DNA of 64,000 bases from an uncultured Acidimicrobiales bacterium (GTDB lineage Bacteria > Actinomycetota > Acidimicrobiia > Acidimicrobiales > SHLQ01), in NCBI GenBank assembly GCA_937922235.1, contig CAKZVC010000014.1, forward strand, positions 1 to 64,000, read 5' to 3'. This document shows positions 1 through 7,055 of this stretch, one piece after another. Made by a program: the position numbers and the translations under genes. Numbering within the stretch: position 1 is the first letter of the stretch; the number at the start of each line of letters is the position of its first letter. The notes beneath the pieces were generated by a model. The model had not been told where the DNA came from. It worked only from the letters and a program-made list of their open reading frames with translations, and did no database searches.

Positions 1-751
1 TCACGAGGGCGTGTGTGACGCCCTTGCGGCCGGTCGCTTCCTTGATAACCGAGCGGGCGTCATCGGGCGTTGCAACGTGAGTGGCGCCGAAGTTCTTGGC
101 GATGTCGAGCTTTTCTTGCGCAATGTCGACAGCGATGACCACGGGTGCGCCGACGATGGCGGCGCCCTGAATAGTGTTCAGCCCAACGCCGCCAGCTCCG
201 ACGACAACAACGCTGCTTGAGCTATCGATCGTCGACGTGTTCGTCACGGCACCAACGCCGGTGATGACACCACATGCGAGCAACGATGCGACGGTCCAAT
301 CGAGATCCTTCGGGATGGCGACAACCTGACTGTGATCGACGACGACCTCCTCGGCAAAGGCTCCGCACAACATTGCTGCTTGCACCTCGTCGCCAGCGTC
401 GGTGCTGAGCCGGTGGCTCTCATCGCTGGAGAACGGTGTCTCGCAAAAGACGTGATTTCCGCGATCGCACTGGCTGCAATCGCCGCACGAACGGATCAGC
501 GTGACCACAACGTGGTCGCCAACGGCAACGTCGGACACGTCGTCGCCGACAGCGGTGATGACGCCAGCAGCCTCGTGACCGTAAACGGCGGGCAGGTAGC
601 CACCCCACGCTCCTTCGGCGTAGTGGATGTCGCTATGGCACACGGCGCACGCAGCGACATCAACTCGAACGTCGGTCGGCCCAACCTCGCCGAGCATCAC
701 GTCCTCGAGAACAAGAGGTTGACCAAACTCACGACACACAGCTGCTTTCAT
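1..751 (-). CDS. Zinc-dependent alcohol dehydrogenase, MDR family (partial)
   Basis: This is the first 250 residues of a medium-chain Zn alcohol dehydrogenase; the C-terminus lies beyond the left edge, where a full protein would be about 360-370 residues. The start is the ATG at 751-749 (MKAAVCREF). The catalytic zinc site is visible as Cys38 in CHSD and His59-Glu60 in GHEAAG. The structural zinc lobe has Cys89, Cys92, Cys95 and Cys103. The Rossmann dinucleotide motif GAGGVGL follows near residue 190. By family it oxidises an alcohol or reduces an aldehyde with NAD(P)(H); the substrate cannot be read from the sequence. Formaldehyde- or mycothiol-dependent relatives share this layout. Confidence 0.9.
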   Translation of the reverse strand, partial: MKAAVCREFGQPLVLEDVMLGEVGPTDVRVDVAACAVCHSDIHYAEGAWGGYLPAVYGHEAAGVITAVGDDVSDVAVGDHVVVTLIRSCGDCSQCDRGNHVFCETPFSSDESHRLSTDAGDEVQAAMLCGAFAEEVVVDHSQVVAIPKDLDWTVASLLACGVITGVGAVTNTSTIDSSSSVVVVGAGGVGLNTIQGAAIVGAPVVIAVDIAQEKLDIAKNFGATHVATPDDARSVIKEATGRKGVTHALV

Positions 752-779
752 TCCGAAAGTTAAGCACCAAGCGGGTGCA

Positions 780-2384
780 CTAGCCCAACAGTGCGTCGCG
801 AAGCTCTGCGTTCCAGTCGTCAGCGTCGAGATCGTACGCCCCGAAACCAGCGTGGAACTCCCAGTACGCATACGACATCCCGAGTGCGTTGGCCTCGTCG
901 ACGATCGTCGCGGTCCAGGCAGCTCGGTCGGACATCGGCACCTGACCGTCAGCGGAGAAGGCTCCAAATTCGCCGATGTGCACCGGCACACCGGTTCGCA
1001 CGCTCCAGTCGTTCGCTTGTTTGACCCATCCCCGAAGCGATGCTTCCGCCGACGACATGATGCTCTCGCAGCCTCGGTCCGAGCACACCGTGAACGAGGT
1101 GAACAGCAGCGGTTCCGACGTTGGCGCCGAGTTCATAATGCTCACTCCGGTAGCTCCCGGCGAGCAGGTACTGAGGTCGACCGTGACGTCTTGCGCCTCG
1201 GTGGTCGTGACGATTTCGGCTTCGTCGATCTCGGTGTCGTCCGGGGCCTGGCAACCAACGCGCACGCGCCCTGGCCCGCGAACGTTGAATTGCACCTCGG
1301 TCAGGCCAACGTCCTCCCCATAGTCGACGCTGAAGCCAGCCCACTGCCGATCGAACTCGATGCGGAGCTCACCGTTTTCCATGGTGCTTTGCGTGTCCCA
1401 CGATCGGTCGAACACACCGTCTGGCAGCCCAAAGCTGTCGGCGGTCCAGCGAACGCCGAGTGGCGGGATCGGGTCGATCCATGCAGCACCTTGGTGCGTG
1501 AAGCCGAACGGCTCGTAGAGGTGGACTGTTGCGATGAGATGCTCGTCATCGGGCAAGGTCATCTCGTCGAGGTAGTCGATGCTGTTGAACGCAACGGGCC
1601 CAATCAGCACCGCACGAGTGGGGTTGGTTTCGCGGACGGCGGCAAGAAGATCGGCGAGCAGATCGTTCCAGAGCTCAGGCTCCTCGGTGAACGCCGTGTT
1701 CGGTTCGTTGAAGAGCTCGAATACAACATGGTCGCCGGCATCGGCGTATCGAGCGGCGATTTGCTCCCACATTGCGATGATCCGGTCACGGTGGGCGATG
1801 GGATCTTCGTGGGCTGCGTCGTAGTGATGCATATTCACGATGATCATCAGGTCGTTCTGCTCAGCCTGATCGATCGCCCAATCGACCCGTTCCCAGATGT
1901 TCGAATACGGCTGTGCGACGATCGCCGGGTCGACGCCGTCGGGAATGGTGTAGGGCGCTCGTTCGTCGGCGTATCCGGCCCAGCTCACCGGCAGGCGCAC
2001 GTGGTCAAAGCCGGCGTCGGCGATGATCTGGAAGTACGCCTCGTCGAGGCCAGCTCCCCATTCGCCTTCGCGTGGCGCTTCGAGCGAGTTTCCGAAGTTC
2101 ATGCCCTTGCCGAGACGTGCGTTCACTTCAGCTGCAGTCGGCACGGCAGGAGCCGCCGCTGTCGTGGTCGAGGCCGTCGTGGATACTGAGGTAGTCGTGG
2201 TGCTCGTTGTTGGCGTCACTACAGCAGCAGCATCGGACACCACATCGTCGACGAGCGCTGGCTCAGCTACCGACTCAAGGCCTGGCGAAGTGTCTTGGCC
2301 AACAACGTCTGCCTCACTGCCGCTGCATGCAGTCAGCAACACCAGAACGAGGAGAAGAGACCCAGGGAGCCAGCGTGTCGTCAT
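780..2384 (-). CDS. Glycoside hydrolase family 5 lipoprotein with an inserted beta-rich domain
   Basis: A 534-residue exported glycosidase. The start MTTRWLPGS at 2384 is chosen because it gives a lipoprotein signal ending at Cys20 (LVLLTAC); the reading frame stays open upstream but would bury the signal. A Thr/Ser-rich linker (about 55-75) precedes a GH5 barrel. The acid/base Glu227 sits in FELFNEPN and the nucleophile Glu472 in HIGEFGAF, with HHYD and HLYEP motifs between them. Residues about 310-445 form an insertion rich in beta-like segments and Cys pairs (VGCQAP, STCSPG, FTVCSDRGC) between the two catalytic halves. By family it cleaves beta-1,4 glucan or mannan type chains at the cell surface. 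It is divergent from the luciferase-like gene, only 32 bp away. Confidence 0.88.
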   Translation of the reverse strand: MTTRWLPGSLLLVLVLLTACSGSEADVVGQDTSPGLESVAEPALVDDVVSDAAAVVTPTTSTTTTSVSTTASTTTAAAPAVPTAAEVNARLGKGMNFGNSLEAPREGEWGAGLDEAYFQIIADAGFDHVRLPVSWAGYADERAPYTIPDGVDPAIVAQPYSNIWERVDWAIDQAEQNDLMIIVNMHHYDAAHEDPIAHRDRIIAMWEQIAARYADAGDHVVFELFNEPNTAFTEEPELWNDLLADLLAAVRETNPTRAVLIGPVAFNSIDYLDEMTLPDDEHLIATVHLYEPFGFTHQGAAWIDPIPPLGVRWTADSFGLPDGVFDRSWDTQSTMENGELRIEFDRQWAGFSVDYGEDVGLTEVQFNVRGPGRVRVGCQAPDDTEIDEAEIVTTTEAQDVTVDLSTCSPGATGVSIMNSAPTSEPLLFTSFTVCSDRGCESIMSSAEASLRGWVKQANDWSVRTGVPVHIGEFGAFSADGQVPMSDRAAWTATIVDEANALGMSYAYWEFHAGFGAYDLDADDWNAELRDALLG

Positions 2385-2416
2385 TGCTCGGAGTGTAGGA
2401 CCGGTACGCTTCGGGC

Positions 2417-3424
2417 ATGACGCGGCTTCCGCTCTCCGTACTTGATGTGTCGCTAGTGCCCGAGGGCTCGACGAGCTCCGAAGCACTCGAGGCGACCACC
2501 CGTTTGGCCCAACTGGCCGACGAGCTCGGCTGCGAGCGTTTCTGGGTCGCAGAACATCACAACATGGGCGCAGTCGCCAGCTGCTCTCCCCCGGTGCTGA
2601 TCGCCCACCTTGCGGCATCAACCAACCGCATCAAGGTCGGTTCGGGCGGCGTGATGCTGCCCAACCATGCGCCGTTCGTTGTGGCTGAACAGTTCGCAAT
2701 GCTCGAGGCGCTGCACCCTGGTCGAATCGACCTCGGTATTGGGCGAGCACCAGGTTCTGACCGGGCAACGATGATGGCGCTTCGTCACGGTATCGAGGCC
2801 ATCAACGTCGACGAATTTCCGCAGCACGTAATCGACGTCTTGGGACTGCTCGGCGATGTCCGTTCTGACGACGGCCTTTTTACCCAGGTCAAGGCAACGC
2901 CGAACGCGACTTCTCGACCAACCGTCGCTCTCCTCGGATCGAGTGGCTACTCCGCCCAGCTGGCCGGCCTTCTTGGCGTACCGTTCGGCTTCGCCCACCA
3001 CTTCGGCATGGGAGGCACGAGCGAAGCGGCCGACACCTACCGCCAGAACTTCCGGCCATCGCCGGTGCTCGACGAGCCACACCTGATTGTTACGGCCGTG
3101 TCGCTGGCCGCCGAGACATCGGTCGAAGCCGATCACCTGATGGCCACGCACCGGTTGTTCAAACACGGCCTGCGAACCGGGCGCCTCTATGGCGTGCTCG
3201 ACGCCGACGACGCCACGGCCCACCCCGACTACCAGCAGGCCCTTGCCTACGCCGGCACCAACGCCGAGTTCGGCACGGCCGACGAGGTCGTCGAGGGCCT
3301 CGAGAAGCTGGCGGTCGAGATGGGAGCGAACGAGCTCATGCTCACCGTGCCGGTCGCCAATGTCGAGCAACGCCTCGCCAGCCTTGAACTCACGGCGAAG
3401 GCTTGGTTTTCCAACGATTCCTAG
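2417..3424 (+). CDS. Luciferase-like (LLM class) flavin-dependent oxidoreductase
   Basis: A 335-residue protein of the bacterial luciferase-like monooxygenase superfamily, MsnO8-like group. The N-terminus (LPLSVLDVS), the WVAEHHN motif near residue 40, the VGSGGVMLPNH segment and LGIGRAPGSD are characteristic of this TIM-barrel family. Members use reduced FMN and oxygen, or F420 in related groups, to oxidise small organic molecules. Substrate is not predictable. The ATG at 2417 lies only 32 bp from the divergent GH5 start, so both promoters must share or overlap coding sequence. It stands alone; the next gene starts 56 bp after its stop. Confidence 0.88.
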   Translation: MTRLPLSVLDVSLVPEGSTSSEALEATTRLAQLADELGCERFWVAEHHNMGAVASCSPPVLIAHLAASTNRIKVGSGGVMLPNHAPFVVAEQFAMLEALHPGRIDLGIGRAPGSDRATMMALRHGIEAINVDEFPQHVIDVLGLLGDVRSDDGLFTQVKATPNATSRPTVALLGSSGYSAQLAGLLGVPFGFAHHFGMGGTSEAADTYRQNFRPSPVLDEPHLIVTAVSLAAETSVEADHLMATHRLFKHGLRTGRLYGVLDADDATAHPDYQQALAYAGTNAEFGTADEVVEGLEKLAVEMGANELMLTVPVANVEQRLASLELTAKAWFSNDS

Positions 3425-3480
3425 GCGCGTAGGGGTTCCTCCCCATTCTGTTAACACCAGCGGCGCCGTACTCTTCAGCC

Positions 3481-3819
3481 ATGGCAAACGTCACCGAAAT
3501 CCTGCTGTCCAGCGATCGGTTTACGTCCGAGGTTCTCGCCGAATCGGTGCGGGCCGAGGGGTATCGGGTCGAGCTCGTTCATGACGACTCGTCCAGCGGC
3601 ATCGGTATGCCAGGGCTTCAAAGCCGACTGATGGTCACGGAACACGACGCACCCGCTGTCCGCGAAGTGCTGTCTCGCTCGTATTCGTTCGGCGAGCACG
3701 ACGGACCGCCACTCGATCGGTCGAAGCGGAAGCGCAAGGTCCGTATTCTGTTCGCCGTCTGGGGCCTCATTTTCGCCCTTGCGATTGCGCTGGTCGTGCT
3801 TCAGAGCTTCATCTTCTAG
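3481..3819 (+). CDS. Small single-pass membrane protein, DUF2007-like
   Basis: A 112-residue protein of unknown function. Residues 1-75 form a small soluble alpha/beta region (TEILLSSDRF ... GIGMPGLQSRLMV) resembling the DUF2007 putative signal-transducing family. A basic stretch (DRSKRKRKVR, about 79-88) precedes a C-terminal membrane segment of about 20 residues (LFAVWGLIFALAIALVVL) that ends almost at the stop. The topology predicted is soluble domain inside with a tail anchor. The DUF2007 link rests on general resemblance only. Confidence 0.7.
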   Translation: MANVTEILLSSDRFTSEVLAESVRAEGYRVELVHDDSSSGIGMPGLQSRLMVTEHDAPAVREVLSRSYSFGEHDGPPLDRSKRKRKVRILFAVWGLIFALAIALVVLQSFIF

Positions 3820-3850
3820 CGCACGCCCAGCCCCTCGCTACGGTGGACGC

Positions 3851-4657
3851 ATGAGCGAGGACACCTACACGCACGGCCATCATTCGAGCGTCATGAAGTC
3901 ACACACGTGGCGCACGGCCGAGAACTCCGCCGGCTATCTCCTCCCCCATCTCACCCCGTCGACCCACATGCTCGACGTTGGCTGCGGGCCGGCCACGATC
4001 ACCTGCGACTTCGCGACGAAGGTTGACACCGTGATCGGGATCGAGCCGGTCGAGGGAATCCTCGACAAGGCACGTGCGACTGCTACCGAGCGGAACATCA
4101 CGAACGCCAGCTTCGAAGTCGGGTCGGTGTACGAGCTCCGTTTTGATGACGATTCATTCGATGTCGTCCACGCCCACCAAGTCCTCCAACATCTGACCGA
4201 CCCAGTGCAGGCAGCCCGCGCGATGGTGCGGGTAACGAAGCCGGGAGGCGTCGTTGCGATTCGTGACGCCGACTATCACGCCATGACTTGGTATCCGCAG
4301 CTACCAGAGCTCGACCGGTGGATGGAGATATACCAAGGCGTCTGCCGCCGCAACAACGCCGAGCCAAACGCAGCACGGCATCTTCTGGCGTGGGCCCATG
4401 CCGCTGGGGTGCCAGCGAACGCGATCACCGCGTCGGTCGACACCTGGCTGTTTTGCACCGAGGATGATCGAGCCTGGTGGGGCGACCTTTGGGCCGACCG
4501 CGGCATCACCAGCGACTTTGGAGCTCAGGCGCTCGAATACGAGCTGACCACAGCGGAAGAGCAAGCCAGGATCGCTGAAGCCTGGCGAAGCTGGATGGCA
4601 CACCCAGACGCCTGGTTCACCGTTCCCAACGGACAACTGCTGATTGAGATCGCGTGA
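3851..4657 (+). CDS. SAM-dependent methyltransferase, class I
   Basis: A 268-residue class I methyltransferase. The start MSEDTYTHGHHSS at 3851 is preferred because it begins the conserved N-terminal part; an upstream ATG at 3779 would overlap the previous gene. Motif I is MLDVGCGPATIT (about residue 40), the acidic residue after strand beta2 is in GIEPVEG, and the DVVHAHQVLQHL and KPGGVVAIRD segments are motifs of the UbiE/Methyltransf_11 type. The acceptor molecule is unknown. It converges on the HNH gene, with one base between the two stop codons. Confidence 0.85.
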   Translation: MSEDTYTHGHHSSVMKSHTWRTAENSAGYLLPHLTPSTHMLDVGCGPATITCDFATKVDTVIGIEPVEGILDKARATATERNITNASFEVGSVYELRFDDDSFDVVHAHQVLQHLTDPVQAARAMVRVTKPGGVVAIRDADYHAMTWYPQLPELDRWMEIYQGVCRRNNAEPNAARHLLAWAHAAGVPANAITASVDTWLFCTEDDRAWWGDLWADRGITSDFGAQALEYELTTAEEQARIAEAWRSWMAHPDAWFTVPNGQLLIEIA

Positions 4658-4658
4658 G

Positions 4659-5903
4659 CTAGCGATCGCCCTTTGCGAGGTTGTCAGCGCCGTTGATCAT
4701 CTGACCGTTTGACAGGCTTGTTGGCCCGCCCTTTGTGTGCGGGTGGATGTGATCGGCCTGCAACCAGCGGAACGGAGCTTGCGTGCCCAGGGCACATTGG
4801 CCGCGTTGTTGCACGAGGAGAGCGTTTTTCTGGGTTTTGTCGAACAAGCGGACGTCATGTCCATGATCGAGAACCTTCGAGTCGGCCGACATCACCATCC
4901 GCCGCAGCCGGGCAGCGAGCAACACCCCAAGGGCGTGCTTTGGGTGCACGGGCGTGCCTCGGATGGTCTCGCACCGGCCATCGATATCGGACCAGTCGAT
5001 CGGAATTTCGAATGGATCAATGTTCAACGGGTTCGACCCATCAGGATCGATGTGGCCGAATGTCCGAGCAAGCAGATCTTCTGCGACCTGTTCGCTCATG
5101 ACGATGTTGACGAGGAAGTCGGGGTAGCTGCCATCTGCGCGTCGCCAGCCACGAGCCATCAACCGCAGGAGGGCGTCGAGGTTCTTCTGGACATGCGATG
5201 TGGTCTTAGCGTTCGGGTCGTGCTTCAGGGCCTGACGTTCGTTTACTTCGATCTTCTTGACCTCGGCATCGTGCATGGTCATGAACGCTTCGCCGGTGAC
5301 GGGGTCCATCAGGATGGTCACGATGACATCACCGTTGGCCTTCGTGCGAACGCGCATGCCGTAGTTCGGATCGGACGGGTCGGAGAGCTCGCCGTCAGGG
5401 TTCACGGCGTTTAGCCAGTAGGCCACGACCTGCATCCAGTCGGTCCATCCCAAGCACTCAGCGGCTTCGATCAACATCGCCTGGTCTCGGACGAGGAAAG
5501 GATGCACGAGAGAGCTGTCAATACTCTTGAGCTCAGCGACGTGAGGTCGAGCGAGGCTGCCGGCGATAAGAGCGGCGTGGAGCTCGGGAAGGTCGGAGAG
5601 CCATAGGCCGAGGGAGCGATCACCTCCAATCGTCCGAACAGGCTGACGCGTGGTCTTGGCCAAGTGAGTAGTCAGTACCCGATTGCCAAAGGTCAACGAC
5701 ATGGCCGCTGACTCTGCTTCTTGAATGGCGGCGAACGCAAGCCCGTCGGCCTGGGACCCAAGGTTGATCGAACGGTTCAGCACGCGATCGAGCTCAGTGT
5801 GGTCGAGGGTCGAAAGAGACAGCTCGGCGAATTCACCAAGCACTTCGTCGAGACGAAGGAGCAGATCGTCGACATAGTCGGACTGATGGTGAATGTTCGA
5901 CAT
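4659..5903 (-). CDS. DUF222/13E12-type protein with C-terminal HNH nuclease domain
   Basis: A 414-residue member of the actinobacterial DUF222-HNH (13E12 repeat) family. MSNIHHQSDYVDDL at 5903 is taken as start; the frame stays open 27 codons further. Residues about 20-260 match the helical DUF222 part, and the last 50 residues hold the nuclease fold (QCALGTQ ... LQADHIHPHTKGGPTSLSN). The catalytic DH and the Asn of HNH are present, but the usual Cys-x2-C and terminal CxxHH are replaced by ADNLAKGDR, so the zinc-binding form is lost. Such genes are often present in many copies per genome; role unknown. Confidence 0.85.
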   Translation of the reverse strand: MSNIHHQSDYVDDLLLRLDEVLGEFAELSLSTLDHTELDRVLNRSINLGSQADGLAFAAIQEAESAAMSLTFGNRVLTTHLAKTTRQPVRTIGGDRSLGLWLSDLPELHAALIAGSLARPHVAELKSIDSSLVHPFLVRDQAMLIEAAECLGWTDWMQVVAYWLNAVNPDGELSDPSDPNYGMRVRTKANGDVIVTILMDPVTGEAFMTMHDAEVKKIEVNERQALKHDPNAKTTSHVQKNLDALLRLMARGWRRADGSYPDFLVNIVMSEQVAEDLLARTFGHIDPDGSNPLNIDPFEIPIDWSDIDGRCETIRGTPVHPKHALGVLLAARLRRMVMSADSKVLDHGHDVRLFDKTQKNALLVQQRGQCALGTQAPFRWLQADHIHPHTKGGPTSLSNGQMINGADNLAKGDR

Positions 5904-6076
5904 GTGCGCTCCTTCCTGTTGGGTGACTATGCGACGGACGCAAGTCTTCACGGCAAGAAGGTGCTGATCGCATTGCGGAATCAATACGACTAATCACAGT
6001 GTATCGAACTAGTGTTCGATATGCAACGGTTCTTGAGTATTCCTAAGTTCGTGGTGAGCGACGGTCAAAGGTCACA

Positions 6077-6113
6077 TTGCTTACCTTACGTAAGCTGCTT
6101 ACACTTCGTAAGC
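6077..6113 (+). promoter_or_regulatory. Promoter and tandem inverted-repeat operator of azoR-hxlR
   Basis: Two 17-bp copies of GCTTAC-N5-GTAAGC lie head to tail at 6079-6095 and 6097-6113, one base apart. The second ends directly against the azoR ATG at 6114. A sigma70-like promoter fits inside them: TTGCTT at 6077-6082, 17-bp spacer, TACACT at 6100-6105, then 8 bases to the ATG, which implies a leaderless mRNA. The operator would cover both promoter boxes. The downstream HxlR gene is the obvious candidate repressor. Confidence 0.75.
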
Positions 6114-6701
6114 ATGAACATTCTTCGAATTGACTCATCCGCCCGCTACGCCGACTCGGTCACCCGCGACTTGGCAACTCGCCTGATCGAACGCCTCAAC
6201 CCCGATGGCACCGCTTCAATCGTCACACGCGATCTTGCTCCAGGCCCATCGATCGTCGATGAAGCCACCGTTGTATCCGTCTTCACTCCGCCTGAGGCCC
6301 GAACCGCCGAGCAGGTTGAACTCCTTGCCGAAGGTGCTGAGATGATCGAGGAGCTCCGCTCCACGGACACGCTTGTCATCTCGATGCCGATGTACAACTT
6401 CGCAGCACCAGCGTCGCTCAAGGCCTGGGCTGATCTTGTGTCCCGCGTCGGCGAGACCTTCCAGTACACCGAGACCGGGCCTGTCGGCCTTCTCGAAGAT
6501 CGCCCAACCTACGTGATCGTTACCTCGGGCGGCACCCCAATCGGTGGAGAGATGGACTGGGCCACCGGGTGGCTCAAGCTCTTCCTCGGGTTTATCGGAA
6601 TCACGAACGTGACCGTGATCGCTGGCGACAACATGAACGTCGACCCCGAGGGCGCAACCGCAGCTGCTCAGCAGGCCGTAGCTGACCTGGCACTTGTATA
6701 G
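6114..6701 (+). CDS. azoR: FMN-dependent NADH azoreductase/quinone reductase
   Basis: A 195-residue flavodoxin-like reductase, close to the roughly 200 residues of known AzoR proteins. It starts MNILRIDSSARYADS, the family N-terminus; the frame is open upstream to 6012 but that extension has no similarity and would run through the operator. Flavin-binding motifs are SMPMYNFAAP (about residue 85) and TSGGTPIGG (about 140). The family reduces quinones and azo compounds by two electrons, protecting against electrophile stress. It is followed 15 bp later by an HxlR regulator, with which it should form an operon. Confidence 0.88.
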   Translation: MNILRIDSSARYADSVTRDLATRLIERLNPDGTASIVTRDLAPGPSIVDEATVVSVFTPPEARTAEQVELLAEGAEMIEELRSTDTLVISMPMYNFAAPASLKAWADLVSRVGETFQYTETGPVGLLEDRPTYVIVTSGGTPIGGEMDWATGWLKLFLGFIGITNVTVIAGDNMNVDPEGATAAAQQAVADLALV

Positions 6702-6716
6702 GCGTACTATCGACTC

Positions 6717-7055
6717 ATGAGCGCGAATGAGGAACCGAACGGCGAGTGCTATTGCCCCGAGTTCCACCGCGCTATCGAAGTGATCGGAAAGCGGTGGTCG
6801 GGTCCGATCCTGCAGTCGATGCTGGGCGGCCTCACCCGCTTTAGCGATATTCGTGACAACGTCCCCGGGCTCTCCGACCGGCTCTTGAGCGAACGACTCA
6901 AGAGCTTCGAGGAGCTCGGGGTCGTCGAGCGCTGCACGGCAACCCGCGACATCCACTACCACTTAACCGACCTAGGCAAACAGGTTGAGCCGGTCTTCGA
7001 TGCAGTCGAAGTGTGGGCCATCCAACTCTCTAAAGTCGCCCCGCTGCCCGACTAG
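6717..7055 (+). CDS. HxlR-family winged-helix regulator, probably redox-sensing
   Basis: A 112-residue HxlR/MarR-like protein with the typical core from IEVIGKRWSGPIL to the wing (CTATRDIHYHLTDLG). The N-terminal CYCPEF carries Cys11 and Cys13; the Cys before Pro is the position used as thiol sensor in YodB and HypR. Known YodB represses azoR1 and is released by quinones or diamide. The coupling to azoR and the duplicated operator upstream suggest the same circuit here, with autoregulation. Its stop codon abuts the stop of the convergent gene at 7056 with no base between. Confidence 0.88.
   Translation: MSANEEPNGECYCPEFHRAIEVIGKRWSGPILQSMLGGLTRFSDIRDNVPGLSDRLLSERLKSFEELGVVERCTATRDIHYHLTDLGKQVEPVFDAVEVWAIQLSKVAPLPD

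Noticed and set aside
852..2189. Long open frame on the plus strand opposite the GH5 gene
   Set aside because: It has no recognisable motif and an Arg/Val/His-rich composition typical of antisense frames in GC-rich genes.
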